Assembly: GCA_046541015.1 (NCBI GenBank)
Contig: JBKHEA010000005.1
Span: 1-64,000 of the forward strand
DNA: 64,000 nt
Reading direction: 5' to 3'
Origin: Liberiplasma sp046541015
Lineage (GTDB): Bacteria; Bacillota_I; Bacilli_A; Izemoplasmatales; Izemoplasmataceae
Below the pieces are notes generated by a model. That model searched no databases. It was not told the origin of the DNA and saw only the letters and a program-made list of their open reading frames with translations. A program made the translations under genes and the position numbers. Below are positions 43,275 to 51,258 of this stretch, piece after piece (the first letter of the stretch is position 1; every line of letters begins with the position of its first letter).

Positions 43275-44531
43275 TTACCTCACTTTAATAATAGCCCCAA
43301 GTTTTAGCCACTCATCGAAAAATGTAGGATACGATTTATTGATGGCTTCTGCGTGGGTTATTTCTATGGTTTGATTTGCTTTAATGGATGCGACCATCAA
43401 ACTCATCACAATACGGTGGTCATGAAAACTATCAAAAGGGTTTGAAACTTTAAATGATTTAATTCCTCTCACATGCATTGAGTCTTTAAAGGTTTTAAAA
43501 GGCACCCCTAGTTTTTTTAATGTCTCTTCCATCGCTAAGATGCGGTCACTTTCTTTAATTCTTAAACGGTTAATATCTTTAAAAATCGTTGTCCCTTTAC
43601 TAAGCGCTGCTAAAATCATTAAGATTGGCCCTAAATCAGGAATGTTTTTTAAACTAATGGTGGTTGAATGAGTTAAGGATGGGTATACCGTTAAATCTCC
43701 TTGATTAAAATTAAATGAGCCACCCATTGCTTTAACGATTTCTAATATGGCTTTATCGCCTTGTAAAGAATGTTCGTTTAAACCTTTAATTACTAAAGGA
43801 TGTTCACCGATTAAAGCTGCTACAATAAAAAATGCTGCTTGAGAATAATCGCCCTCAATGGTTTTTCTAACTGGTTTAAATGTTTGATTGCCTTTGATGG
43901 TATAACGGAGTGGTTCTTCAGTTATTGATATATTAAAATCTTTAAGCGTTTCTACGGTTAAATCAACATAAGGCTTTGATTCAAAGGGTGGAATAATTTC
44001 TATTGATGTATCATTTTTTAAACAACTCGCTGCAAATAATAAACCACTAATAAACTGCGATGATACATCTCCTTTGATTTTAAAGTGAGAAGCATTTAGT
44101 GGTCCTTTGATTTTTAAAGGTAATTCATCATGACTTAATTTTTCATAAAGCAAGCCTTCTTGTTTAAAAAGTGTTTCATAAACTTTAAGACTGCGTTTTG
44201 GTAAACGATCTCTTCCTATAAACGTCACAAATTGATTAAATAAATAAGCAATCGGAATTAAAAATCTTAAGGTAGACCCTGATGCATAGGCATCAATCGT
44301 AATAGCCTCTTTTAAATTTAATGGTCCCTTAATCAATGGTTCATCAATCTTAGCACCAAGTTGCCTTAAGGCAGCTTTGGTTGCAAAAATATCATCACTT
44401 ACCATTAAGTTATCAATTTCTGAGGCACCACTGGTTAAACTAGCAGCAATTAAATATCGATGCGATAACGATTTTGAGGCAATGATTTTTACTGTGCCTT
44501 TTAAACTATTAGGCGTTATATAAAGTTTCAT
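43275..44531 (-). CDS. aroA: EPSP synthase (3-phosphoshikimate 1-carboxyvinyltransferase)
   Basis: The 418-residue protein has KSLSHRYLIAASLTSG near the start, ASGSTLRFLIPIAYLF, the GDVSSQFISGLLFAA motif and INRLRIKESDRILAMEE near the end. It joins shikimate 3-phosphate and phosphoenolpyruvate. Its start overlaps the aroB stop by four bases. The genes for dehydroquinate dehydratase, shikimate dehydrogenase and shikimate kinase are not in the window. Confidence 0.95.
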   Translation of the reverse strand: MKLYITPNSLKGTVKIIASKSLSHRYLIAASLTSGASEIDNLMVSDDIFATKAALRQLGAKIDEPLIKGPLNLKEAITIDAYASGSTLRFLIPIAYLFNQFVTFIGRDRLPKRSLKVYETLFKQEGLLYEKLSHDELPLKIKGPLNASHFKIKGDVSSQFISGLLFAASCLKNDTSIEIIPPFESKPYVDLTVETLKDFNISITEEPLRYTIKGNQTFKPVRKTIEGDYSQAAFFIVAALIGEHPLVIKGLNEHSLQGDKAILEIVKAMGGSFNFNQGDLTVYPSLTHSTTISLKNIPDLGPILMILAALSKGTTIFKDINRLRIKESDRILAMEETLKKLGVPFKTFKDSMHVRGIKSFKVSNPFDSFHDHRIVMSLMVASIKANQTIEITHAEAINKSYPTFFDEWLKLGAIIKVR

Positions 44532-45535
44532 GATAATGCCTCAATTGGGATAACTTTCATTAATGGTTCTTGGGCAGCTTTTAAGAAGATAAAATTAATC
44601 CCGTTTGACTGGTTTTTTTTATCAAGTACGATATCATTTAAATAATCGTGATAATCAAAAAGAGGTTCTTTAATGAGGGCTTTTGATAAAAATAGCGTTT
44701 TAATGGATTCGTAAAATTCTGGTGGTGTAATATGTAATTTAACGCCAATTTCTAAGGCAATAATCATACCATAAGCAACACACTCACCATGACTTAAAGT
44801 CTTATAATGTTTTTTTTCTATAGCATGGCCAAACGTATGCCCAAAGTTTAATAAGTTTCTCACATTTTTATCTAAATAATCCGCTTCAACAATTGTTTTT
44901 TTAATTAAAATAGCTTTTTCAATGATGGTTTCATCAATTGGGTGATCTTTAATAAGTAAAGTTAAAAGGGCTTCATCTTTTAATAAAGCAGCTTTATAAA
45001 TTTCTGCAAGTCCACTTTTTATTTCTTTTGAAGGTAAAGTATCAATGAATGAAGGGTCAATAATCACCATTTGCGGTTCATAAAAAGCACCAATTAAGTT
45101 TTTACCTAAAGCTAAATTAACCGCGGTTTTTCCACCGATAGAACTATCAACCATGCTTAGTAGTGTTGTTGGTATTTGTATGTAATCAATACCTCTATAA
45201 ATAGTAGCAGCAATAAAACCCGTTAAATCACCAATGACACCCCCACCAAATGCAACTAAAAGGTCATCTTTATGGATAGCCTCATGTAATAATTCATGAA
45301 TGACTTTTTCATAAACGCTTAACTGTTTACTTTCTTCACCAGCTTTTAAAACTATGAGATGATAATTGAATGATTTAAACGCTTCCTTGACTAAGTTATT
45401 ATAAAGTTTATGAACGTTTTCATCGGTGATTATAAAGATTTTCTTATCTTGATAAGCTTTAATCAATTCATGCAAATCATCTAGCGCCTTTGATTTGATT
45501 AAAATGGGATAATGCTTAGTTTGAATCCTTTTCAT
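44528..45535 (-). CDS. aroB: 3-Dehydroquinate synthase
   Basis: The protein has 335 residues from ATG 45535, behind AAGAAGAGATAGG within the tyrA 3' end (20-base overlap). GGGVIGDLTGFIAATIYRGIDYIQIPTTLLSMVDSSIGGKTAVN (positions 45100-45240) is diagnostic, as is NFGHTFGHAIE with the metal-binding His. It closes the DAHP ring using NAD+ and a divalent metal. Confidence 0.95.
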   Translation of the reverse strand: MKRIQTKHYPILIKSKALDDLHELIKAYQDKKIFIITDENVHKLYNNLVKEAFKSFNYHLIVLKAGEESKQLSVYEKVIHELLHEAIHKDDLLVAFGGGVIGDLTGFIAATIYRGIDYIQIPTTLLSMVDSSIGGKTAVNLALGKNLIGAFYEPQMVIIDPSFIDTLPSKEIKSGLAEIYKAALLKDEALLTLLIKDHPIDETIIEKAILIKKTIVEADYLDKNVRNLLNFGHTFGHAIEKKHYKTLSHGECVAYGMIIALEIGVKLHITPPEFYESIKTLFLSKALIKEPLFDYHDYLNDIVLDKKNQSNGINFIFLKAAQEPLMKVIPIEALS

Positions 45536-46343
45536 ACCTATCTCTTCTTTCTTTTGCCTTTTGCATATAGGCTTTAAGTCCATCTTGATTATTGGTATTT
45601 ATTAGGTTTTTAATATAATTTAAGTGTTCAATCATATGATCAAGTTCATGCGTTAATGCGGTTTTATTTTCCATAAATAAACTAGACCATAACATTTTAT
45701 TGATGCTTGCAATGCGGGTTAAATCTTTAAAGGAATTTCCTGCATAACTTAATATATCATCACTTGGTGTCATATGCATCAAGGCTATAGCAAGGGCATG
45801 AGGGAGTTGTGAAGTAAAAGCAATTCGCGCATCATGAACTGTCTTCGTTGTTTTAACGATGGTTTTAAATGCTAAATCGTTTAAAACCACGGTAAGTTTT
45901 TTAATCGCTTCTTCATGGTGAGATTCATCGATGATAATCGCACTTGCGTTTTTAAACAGATCTTTATCATGTTGGTCAAATCCCCCTAATTCTTTACCTG
46001 CCATAGGGTGATGAGAAATATATGTGAATGTTTTTGGTAAAATCGTGGCTATAGCATCGATTAAGTTTTGTTTGGTTCCTGAAACATCGGTTATGATTTG
46101 ACGATCGTTAAATAAAGCTAAGTGATCTTTTAAAAATTGAATGATATCTTTAGGATATAGCGCTAAGATAACAACTTCACTTTTTGTTATAGCCTCTAAG
46201 GATGCTGAAACTATAATTTTTTTATCTAATGCTTTTTGTAAGGTTAGTTGATTGATATCAAAGCCATGCACTTCATGCTTTTCACTTAGTTTAGCTGCAT
46301 AACTTGCGCCAATAAGTCCTAATCCTACGATGAAGATTTTCAT
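45516..46343 (-). CDS. tyrA: Prephenate dehydrogenase
   Basis: The 275-residue protein begins with the NAD fold MKIFIVGLGLIGASYA and has ISHHPMAGKELGGFDQHD, with the catalytic His, and FTSQLPHALAIAL. There is no ACT regulatory domain, so feedback control by Tyr probably acts on the operon leader and on the DAHP synthase instead. It makes 4-hydroxyphenylpyruvate for tyrosine. No chorismate mutase gene is visible nearby. It overlaps aroF by four bases. Confidence 0.94.
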   Translation of the reverse strand: MKIFIVGLGLIGASYAAKLSEKHEVHGFDINQLTLQKALDKKIIVSASLEAITKSEVVILALYPKDIIQFLKDHLALFNDRQIITDVSGTKQNLIDAIATILPKTFTYISHHPMAGKELGGFDQHDKDLFKNASAIIIDESHHEEAIKKLTVVLNDLAFKTIVKTTKTVHDARIAFTSQLPHALAIALMHMTPSDDILSYAGNSFKDLTRIASINKMLWSSLFMENKTALTHELDHMIEHLNYIKNLINTNNQDGLKAYMQKAKERRDRYEKDSN

Positions 46344-47359
46344 GATATTTGCCTAGATAATACTTTTGCTAAAGGATTCAGTGCATGCATTAACGAGTCA
46401 AATTTATCAAGTTTAAGTGATTGTGCTCCATCGCTTAATGCGTTTTCTGGGTCATGATGCACTTCTACCATAAGCCCATGTGCACCAACTGCTAAGCTAG
46501 CAAGTGATAATTTTTCAATCATATTCCAACGACCACTAGCATGAGATGGATCAATAATAACCGGTAAATGGGATAGTTCTTTAACCGCTAATACCGCACT
46601 TATATCTAAAGTGTTTCTTGTATAAGTTTCAAAGGTTCTAATCCCACGTTCAATAAGAATAACATTTGGATTACCACTACTAATAATATATTCAGCACTC
46701 ATTAACCATTCTTCAATAGTTGCAGAAAGCCCACGTTTTAATAAAATCGGTTTTGTGGTTTTTCCTAATGCTTTTAATAAATCAAAGTTTTGCATATTAC
46801 GGGCACCTACTTGAATTAAATCGACTTTTTCTTCAAACAAATCGACATAATCACGACTTGGAATCTCCGTTGCGACCATCATTTGGTTCTCATCAGCAAC
46901 TTTTCTAAGTAAATCTAACCCATCTTCTTGCATCCCTTGAAAAGCGTAAGGACTTGTGCGTGGTTTAAACGCGCCTCCTCTTAATATTTTAACACCTTTT
47001 TTAGCTAAAAACGATGCAATAATACGTAATTGTTCTTCACTTTCAACACTACATGGCCCAGCAATCATCGTGAAATCGCTATTTCCAAAACTTGCGCCGT
47101 TTGGCAAAGTAATCACAGTATCGGTCTCTTTAAACGTTCTAGATGCTTGTTTAAATGGCGTTTGAATCCTAATGGCTTGTTCAACGCCTTCAAAGGCTTT
47201 AACATCATTGATTTCAAGTGATGCCGTATCGCCTATTACACCAAAAATTCTAACAACTTCACTGCTTACATCTTTAATGCTAAACCCTTTTTTCTTTAGT
47301 GCACTTACTAAATTATCATAGTCTTCCTTTGTTGCTGTGTGCTTCATTTTTACAATCAT
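46340..47359 (-). CDS. aroF: DAHP synthase with N-terminal ferredoxin-like regulatory domain
   Basis: The protein has 339 residues from ATG 47359, eight bases after AAAGGAG. Residues 1-70 form the ferredoxin-like domain (MIVKMKHTATKEDYDNLVSA) that binds Tyr in Thermotoga-type enzymes. The barrel follows: MIAGPCSVES, LRGGAFKPRTSPYAFQG, LIQVGARNMQNF, PILLKRG and VIIDPSHASGRW. It is the first enzyme of the pathway and the first gene behind the attenuator. Tyr therefore probably controls it at both enzyme and gene level. Confidence 0.95.
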   Translation of the reverse strand: MIVKMKHTATKEDYDNLVSALKKKGFSIKDVSSEVVRIFGVIGDTASLEINDVKAFEGVEQAIRIQTPFKQASRTFKETDTVITLPNGASFGNSDFTMIAGPCSVESEEQLRIIASFLAKKGVKILRGGAFKPRTSPYAFQGMQEDGLDLLRKVADENQMMVATEIPSRDYVDLFEEKVDLIQVGARNMQNFDLLKALGKTTKPILLKRGLSATIEEWLMSAEYIISSGNPNVILIERGIRTFETYTRNTLDISAVLAVKELSHLPVIIDPSHASGRWNMIEKLSLASLAVGAHGLMVEVHHDPENALSDGAQSLKLDKFDSLMHALNPLAKVLSRQIS

Positions 47360-47380
47360 GTCATATTCTCCTTTTTTTAA

Positions 47381-47412
47381 TAAAAAAAACCTACGGGAAA
47401 TTCCCATAGGTT
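47381..47412 (-). terminator. Intrinsic terminator inside the aro leader (attenuator)
   Basis: On the minus strand AACCTATGGGA and TCCCGTAGGTT form an 11-base stem (one G-T) with a 3-base loop and eight T. It begins at the stop codon of the leader ORF and ends 22 bases before the aroF ATG, so it must be bypassed for the operon to be expressed. Confidence 0.85.
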
Positions 47413-47515
47413 ATTGATCGTTGGCTTTTTCCCTTTTTATGGTGAAAAAGGCTTGCCTTAGCATTCCTTTCTTTTCACTATAGGGTAATAATAAGAACTA
47501 GTTAAGAGTCTCATA
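47411..47515 (-). CDS. Leader peptide of the aro operon (Tyr-Tyr-Tyr)
   Basis: ATG 47515 opens a 34-codon ORF that starts MRLLTSSYYYPIVKRKEC and ends at TAA 47411. Codons 8-10 are TAT TAT TAC, and two Phe codons follow at 23-24. An AAGGCG lies about eight bases upstream as a moderate ribosome binding site. Just after the Tyr codons the RNA can form a hairpin (GTGAAAA with TTTTCAC, inner GCTT with AAGC); part of this arm can also pair with AAAAAGG downstream, before the terminator. Stalling at Tyr codons could shift these structures. The peptide itself has no expected function. Confidence 0.72.
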
Positions 47516-47545
47516 TAATCAACGCCTTTTTTTTGATTAGTTAAA

Positions 47546-47574
47546 GATTAGCATATTTTATTTTATTATGCAAG
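47546..47574 (-). promoter_or_regulatory. Promoter of the aro operon
   Basis: Minus strand TTGCAT (47574-47569), a 17-base spacer, TAATCT (47551-47546). Transcription would begin near 47538, giving a leader RNA of about 180 bases before aroF. Confidence 0.5.
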
Positions 47575-47577
47575 ACA

Positions 47578-49557
47578 TTAAGCGTGATTTTTAAACCAAT
47601 TTGTAATTTCACTTAAACGCTTTAATCTTGCTTGGGGTTTTCCACTTCTAGAAAGTTCATGATTTTCATCTTTAATCCAAACTAATTTCGTATCAACATG
47701 GTTTGTTTTTAAGATGGCATAAAGTTGTTGAGCTTGTTCTATTGGACAGCGATGATCTTTATCTGAATGAATAAAAAGTAATGGGGTTTTAATATTCATC
47801 GCATATTTAATTGGAGATTGTTCGTAAAGTTTTTCTAAATCAAATATTGGATGTCCTGCGGTTTGATCTGAGGCAAAGTAGTATCCAATATCACTCGTTC
47901 CATAAAAAGACAGCCAATTAGATATAGACCTTTGAGTCGCTGCAGCTTTAAAACGGTTGGTATGCCCAACAATCCAGTTAGTCATGAAGCCACCATAGGA
48001 CCCACCTGTTACATATAGACTTTCTTGATTAATTGATGGCGTTTTTTCAATACATGCATCCACAAAATCCATTAAGTCTTCATAATCAACGGTTCCATAT
48101 TTACCTCTAATATCGGCAAACTCATCCCCTTTACCATCGCTTCCTTTAGGATTGGCGAATAAGACAAAATAACCTTCACTAGCCCAAAACTGCATTTCAT
48201 GATAAAAAATCTGTCCATAAACAGTTTTAGGTCCACCGTGAATATTTAATATAGCTGGGTATTGCTTAGTTGCATCATAGTCTTTAGGATAAAGCATAAA
48301 CCCTTTTACTTCATGTGTAACTTTATCAACAGTTACAACCTCAGGTTTGGCAACATAAGTATCTTTAAGTATTTCATCATTAAATGTCGTTAGTTTCTCA
48401 AGACTTTTTTTGTTAAAATCATAGGCATATAAGGCTTGTAAGCTTTGACCTTTTAAGCCTACCATAATCGCATGATCTTGATATTTAACGATTCCATCAA
48501 TTGCGCCATCCATCGTATAAATACTTTTAAGGTCGCCTTTACTATTAAGCGCAAATAATTCAGAGTGGTCATCAATCGTTGAAACAAAATAAAACGTATC
48601 CTCTTTAATGAAACTACTTTCAGTACCTATCAATCTAACATCAGTTCCTGTGGTATTTCCAAATGCTTGTTTAAACGGTGCAAAAAGTATAAGTTGTTGA
48701 TTATCTAAGCTAAAGAAATCAATATTTTGATTTAATCCAAATGTTTGCATATCTTTTGCGGCACAAATGATTTTATCTTGAAGCAGTATAATCTTAACGA
48801 TGTTATAATCACGTTTATCATAAAGCGTTTCTAGATTTTGTGTTTTAAAAGTATAGCGGTAAACATTGCTTGTCATGTTCATAAGTGATTCTTTTTCTTT
48901 ACCCGCAAAAATCATCGCATCTTTAGATGGCGTTAATGTATAGTGATTAACAGTAAAATCTTTATTAAATAAACGTGTTACTTGATTTGAGGCAATATCA
49001 TAAAGAAAATACTGTTTGACTAAGTTATTGATAAAATCTCTTCCGTTAAAGATAAACGGTAATTCTTCAATATCTTCATAAAGCTTATCTTTTTTCTTTT
49101 GTTTTATATAGGCTTTACGATTTTCTTCATCCGCTTCATAAAGCGCATGATCATCCTTAGTCATAGATGCGCTTATGAGTAATGTGTTTTCATCTAAAAC
49201 GTCCTCAACACTTGCAGGAAAAGGCAGGACAAAAGCTTTTTCAAGGCGTTTTTCTTTAAGGTGATAAGTATAATAAGTCTGTTTAAATGATTCTTTAAGT
49301 AATTTTTGTTCAGCTTTATTTTTTTGATAATTTAGTAAAATTGTATCGTCATTTAAAAATAGGTAGGCGTTATTTTTTTTCAGTTCTCTTACTTTTTTTA
49401 TTTTTCCTTCATCTTGAACATAAAGGGTATGATCATAGTGGTTTTTATCAAGATTCGCTTTAGCTTTTAAAAAAGCAAAACAACTTTCACTCGGATTTGT
49501 CTTTACATTTCCTAAGAAATTAAACTGTAAAATACTATCAAGTTTTATCGGTTTCAT
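47578..49557 (-). CDS. S9 family peptidase (acylaminoacyl/dipeptidyl peptidase-like)
   Basis: The 659-residue protein has an N-terminal beta-propeller-like part (1-400) and a C-terminal alpha/beta hydrolase. The catalytic triad is visible: Ser in GGSYGGFMTN, Asp in IHSDKDHRCP, His in KDENHELSRSG. NIHGGPKTVYG supplies the oxyanion region. There is no signal peptide, so it probably degrades peptides in the cytoplasm. AAAGGATTTAG precedes the ATG. Confidence 0.92.
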   Translation of the reverse strand: MKPIKLDSILQFNFLGNVKTNPSESCFAFLKAKANLDKNHYDHTLYVQDEGKIKKVRELKKNNAYLFLNDDTILLNYQKNKAEQKLLKESFKQTYYTYHLKEKRLEKAFVLPFPASVEDVLDENTLLISASMTKDDHALYEADEENRKAYIKQKKKDKLYEDIEELPFIFNGRDFINNLVKQYFLYDIASNQVTRLFNKDFTVNHYTLTPSKDAMIFAGKEKESLMNMTSNVYRYTFKTQNLETLYDKRDYNIVKIILLQDKIICAAKDMQTFGLNQNIDFFSLDNQQLILFAPFKQAFGNTTGTDVRLIGTESSFIKEDTFYFVSTIDDHSELFALNSKGDLKSIYTMDGAIDGIVKYQDHAIMVGLKGQSLQALYAYDFNKKSLEKLTTFNDEILKDTYVAKPEVVTVDKVTHEVKGFMLYPKDYDATKQYPAILNIHGGPKTVYGQIFYHEMQFWASEGYFVLFANPKGSDGKGDEFADIRGKYGTVDYEDLMDFVDACIEKTPSINQESLYVTGGSYGGFMTNWIVGHTNRFKAAATQRSISNWLSFYGTSDIGYYFASDQTAGHPIFDLEKLYEQSPIKYAMNIKTPLLFIHSDKDHRCPIEQAQQLYAILKTNHVDTKLVWIKDENHELSRSGKPQARLKRLSEITNWFKNHA

Positions 49558-49717
49558 AATCTAAATCCTTTCGTTTGATATCTTCATTGTACCTTAAAAG
49601 CCTAAATAAATAAACCTATTTCATCGACCAAATTTATGACAAAACGGCTTAGTTATGTCATTTAATTGTCTGAAAACGCTTTATTCAATAAAAGAGTAGA
49701 AAAAGATTTTATCTAAT

Positions 49718-49725
49718 GCTATAAT
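49718..49725 (+). promoter_or_regulatory. Extended -10 promoter of the trpB transcript
   Basis: TGC-TATAAT (TATAAT at 49720-49725) is an extended -10 element. It puts the RNA start near 49732, at the 5' end of the T-box. Confidence 0.6.
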
Positions 49726-49731
49726 GCAATA

Positions 49732-49965
49732 AATCGATGCGTGGGAAAAGTAATGACAATTCTTTTTGTAGAGACTTTGTGGCTGGTGAAAACAAAGATT
49801 AGATGACTCATGAAATGGACCCACAAGAGCTATCTTGAAATTTATAGTATGGATGGCCGGTTCCTACCGTTAACAAGGTAAAGATATGATTGTATCTGAA
49901 GGAATAAATTGAGGTGGCACCGCGTATATTACGCCCTCTACGTGTAAACGTAGTGGGCTTTTTTT
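49732..49965 (+). promoter_or_regulatory. T-box riboswitch with UGG (Trp) specifier
   Basis: Stem I opens with GTGGG (49741-49745) paired to CCCAC (49820-49824), and the AGTA-containing bulge faces the specifier loop TGAAATGGA. The specifier UGG is at 49816-49818. The T-box bulge region GGTGGCACCGCG is at 49913-49924. A terminator hairpin (49933-49958, GCCC..CTACG with CGTAG..GGGC) with seven T ends it. Uncharged tRNA-Trp should bind and allow transcription of trpB. All canonical parts are present. Confidence 0.93.
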
Positions 49966-50048
49966 ATTTTAAGGAGGCGTTTTTATGACCTGAAGTATTG
50001 CGTTTGGAAGTGGTAAACAAAAAATATAATAAAAAAAAGGAGAAGAAC
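49966..50048 (+). other. Leader remnant between T-box and trpB
   Basis: A strong AAGGAGGCG is followed by ATG at 49985, but the frame stops after two codons (ATG ACC TGA). The stretch to the true trpB site (AAAGGAGAAGAAC at 50036) then holds no gene. It may be the scar of a deleted first gene or a stand-by ribosome site. Confidence 0.45.
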
Positions 50049-51230
50049 ATGGAAGAAAAATTACAATATGGAACGTTTGGAGGCAGCTTCGTTCCTGAAC
50101 CATTAAAAGTTGCTTTAAATGAAGTACAAGAAGCATTTGAACATTATAAAAATGATAGAGATTTTTTAGAAGAACTCAATCACTATTTAACGACTTATGT
50201 AGGTAGAGAAAATCCGATATATTATGCAAAACGTCTAAGTGAAACCTTAGGTGGGGCAAAGATTTACTTTAAACGTGAAGATTTAAATCACACTGGAGCG
50301 CATAAGATTAACAATACCATTGGGCAAATATTACTAGCAAAACGCATGGGTAAAACCCGTATTATTGCAGAAACTGGTGCAGGACAACATGGTGTAGCAA
50401 CCGCAACAGCCGCAGCATTATTTGGAATGGAATGCGTTATTTATCAAGGTGAAATTGATATGGAGCGTACAAAATTAAATGTCTTTAGAATGGAACTTTT
50501 AGGCGCAAAAGTCGTTGGGGTAAAAGATGGAACACGTGTCTTAAAAGATGCCGTTGATGCTGCGATTATGGACTGGGTTACACATTTAGATGATACATTT
50601 TACTGTTTAGGCAGTGCGGTTGGTCCCCATCCATATCCTGAAATCGTAAGACATTTTCAAAGTGTCATAGGGAAAGAAGCTAAAAGACAATTTTTAGCAA
50701 TAGAAAATAAATTACCAGATCATGTGATTGCTTGTGTAGGTGGTGGAAGCAATGCGATTGGATTATTTAGTGCGTTTTTAGATGATGATGTCAACATCAT
50801 TGGCGTTGAAGCGGCTGGTAAAGGCATCAGCACAAAAGAACATGCCGCTACGATTACGCTTGGTAAAGAAGGCATTATTCACGGGATGAAAACTATTTGT
50901 TTATTTGAAGATGATGGTGAAATCAGTCCAGTTCATTCTATTTCTGCAGGTCTTGATTATCCTGGTGTTGGTCCTGAACATGCCTTTTTACATAAAACCA
51001 AACGTGTCCACTATACATCAGCAACTGATGATGAAGCCGTCAACGCTTTCTTAACGCTTTCTAAATACGAAGGCATCACACCAGCAATCGAAACTGCACA
51101 TGCGATTCATGAAGCAATAAGACTCGCTCAAACCTTATCCAATGATCAAACTATTTTAGTTAATTTATCAGGTCGTGGAGATAAAGATGTTGAAGCAATT
51201 GCTCAGTACTTAAATAAAGAAATTAACTAA
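50049..51230 (+). CDS. trpB: Tryptophan synthase beta chain, without trpA
   Basis: The protein has 393 residues from ATG 50049. YGTFGGSFVPEPL at the start, the PLP Lys in NHTGAHKINNTIGQ, AETGAGQHGVATATAAALFG, CVGGGSNAIGLF and LSGRGDKDV at the end show an intact TrpB of the main (TrpB1) class. It joins indole and serine to Trp. No other trp gene lies on either side; the gene alone is under a Trp T-box. Indole salvage, or a TrpA encoded elsewhere, would explain this. Confidence 0.95.
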   Translation: MEEKLQYGTFGGSFVPEPLKVALNEVQEAFEHYKNDRDFLEELNHYLTTYVGRENPIYYAKRLSETLGGAKIYFKREDLNHTGAHKINNTIGQILLAKRMGKTRIIAETGAGQHGVATATAAALFGMECVIYQGEIDMERTKLNVFRMELLGAKVVGVKDGTRVLKDAVDAAIMDWVTHLDDTFYCLGSAVGPHPYPEIVRHFQSVIGKEAKRQFLAIENKLPDHVIACVGGGSNAIGLFSAFLDDDVNIIGVEAAGKGISTKEHAATITLGKEGIIHGMKTICLFEDDGEISPVHSISAGLDYPGVGPEHAFLHKTKRVHYTSATDDEAVNAFLTLSKYEGITPAIETAHAIHEAIRLAQTLSNDQTILVNLSGRGDKDVEAIAQYLNKEIN

Positions 51231-51232
51231 AA

Positions 51233-51258
51233 AAAAGTCTCCATTAGGAGACTTTTTT
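51233..51258. terminator. Bidirectional terminator
   Basis: AGTCTCC-ATTA-GGAGACT with A and T tracts between convergent trpB and the alcohol dehydrogenase gene. Confidence 0.88.

Noticed and set aside
46720..47221. Three plus-strand frames opposite aroF
   Set aside because: aroF is beyond doubt; these are shadows of its codons.
47411..47515. aro leader as a T-box
   Set aside because: There is no GGTGGNACCGCG element or specifier stem, unlike the clear T-box at 49732. The Tyr-rich ORF followed by a terminator fits leader-peptide attenuation better.
49985..50030. Reading TGA as Trp to obtain a 14-residue Trp-containing leader peptide
   Set aside because: Several genes here end with TGA (19146, 55605 and others) and all Trp codons in clear genes are TGG, so TGA is a stop in this genome.
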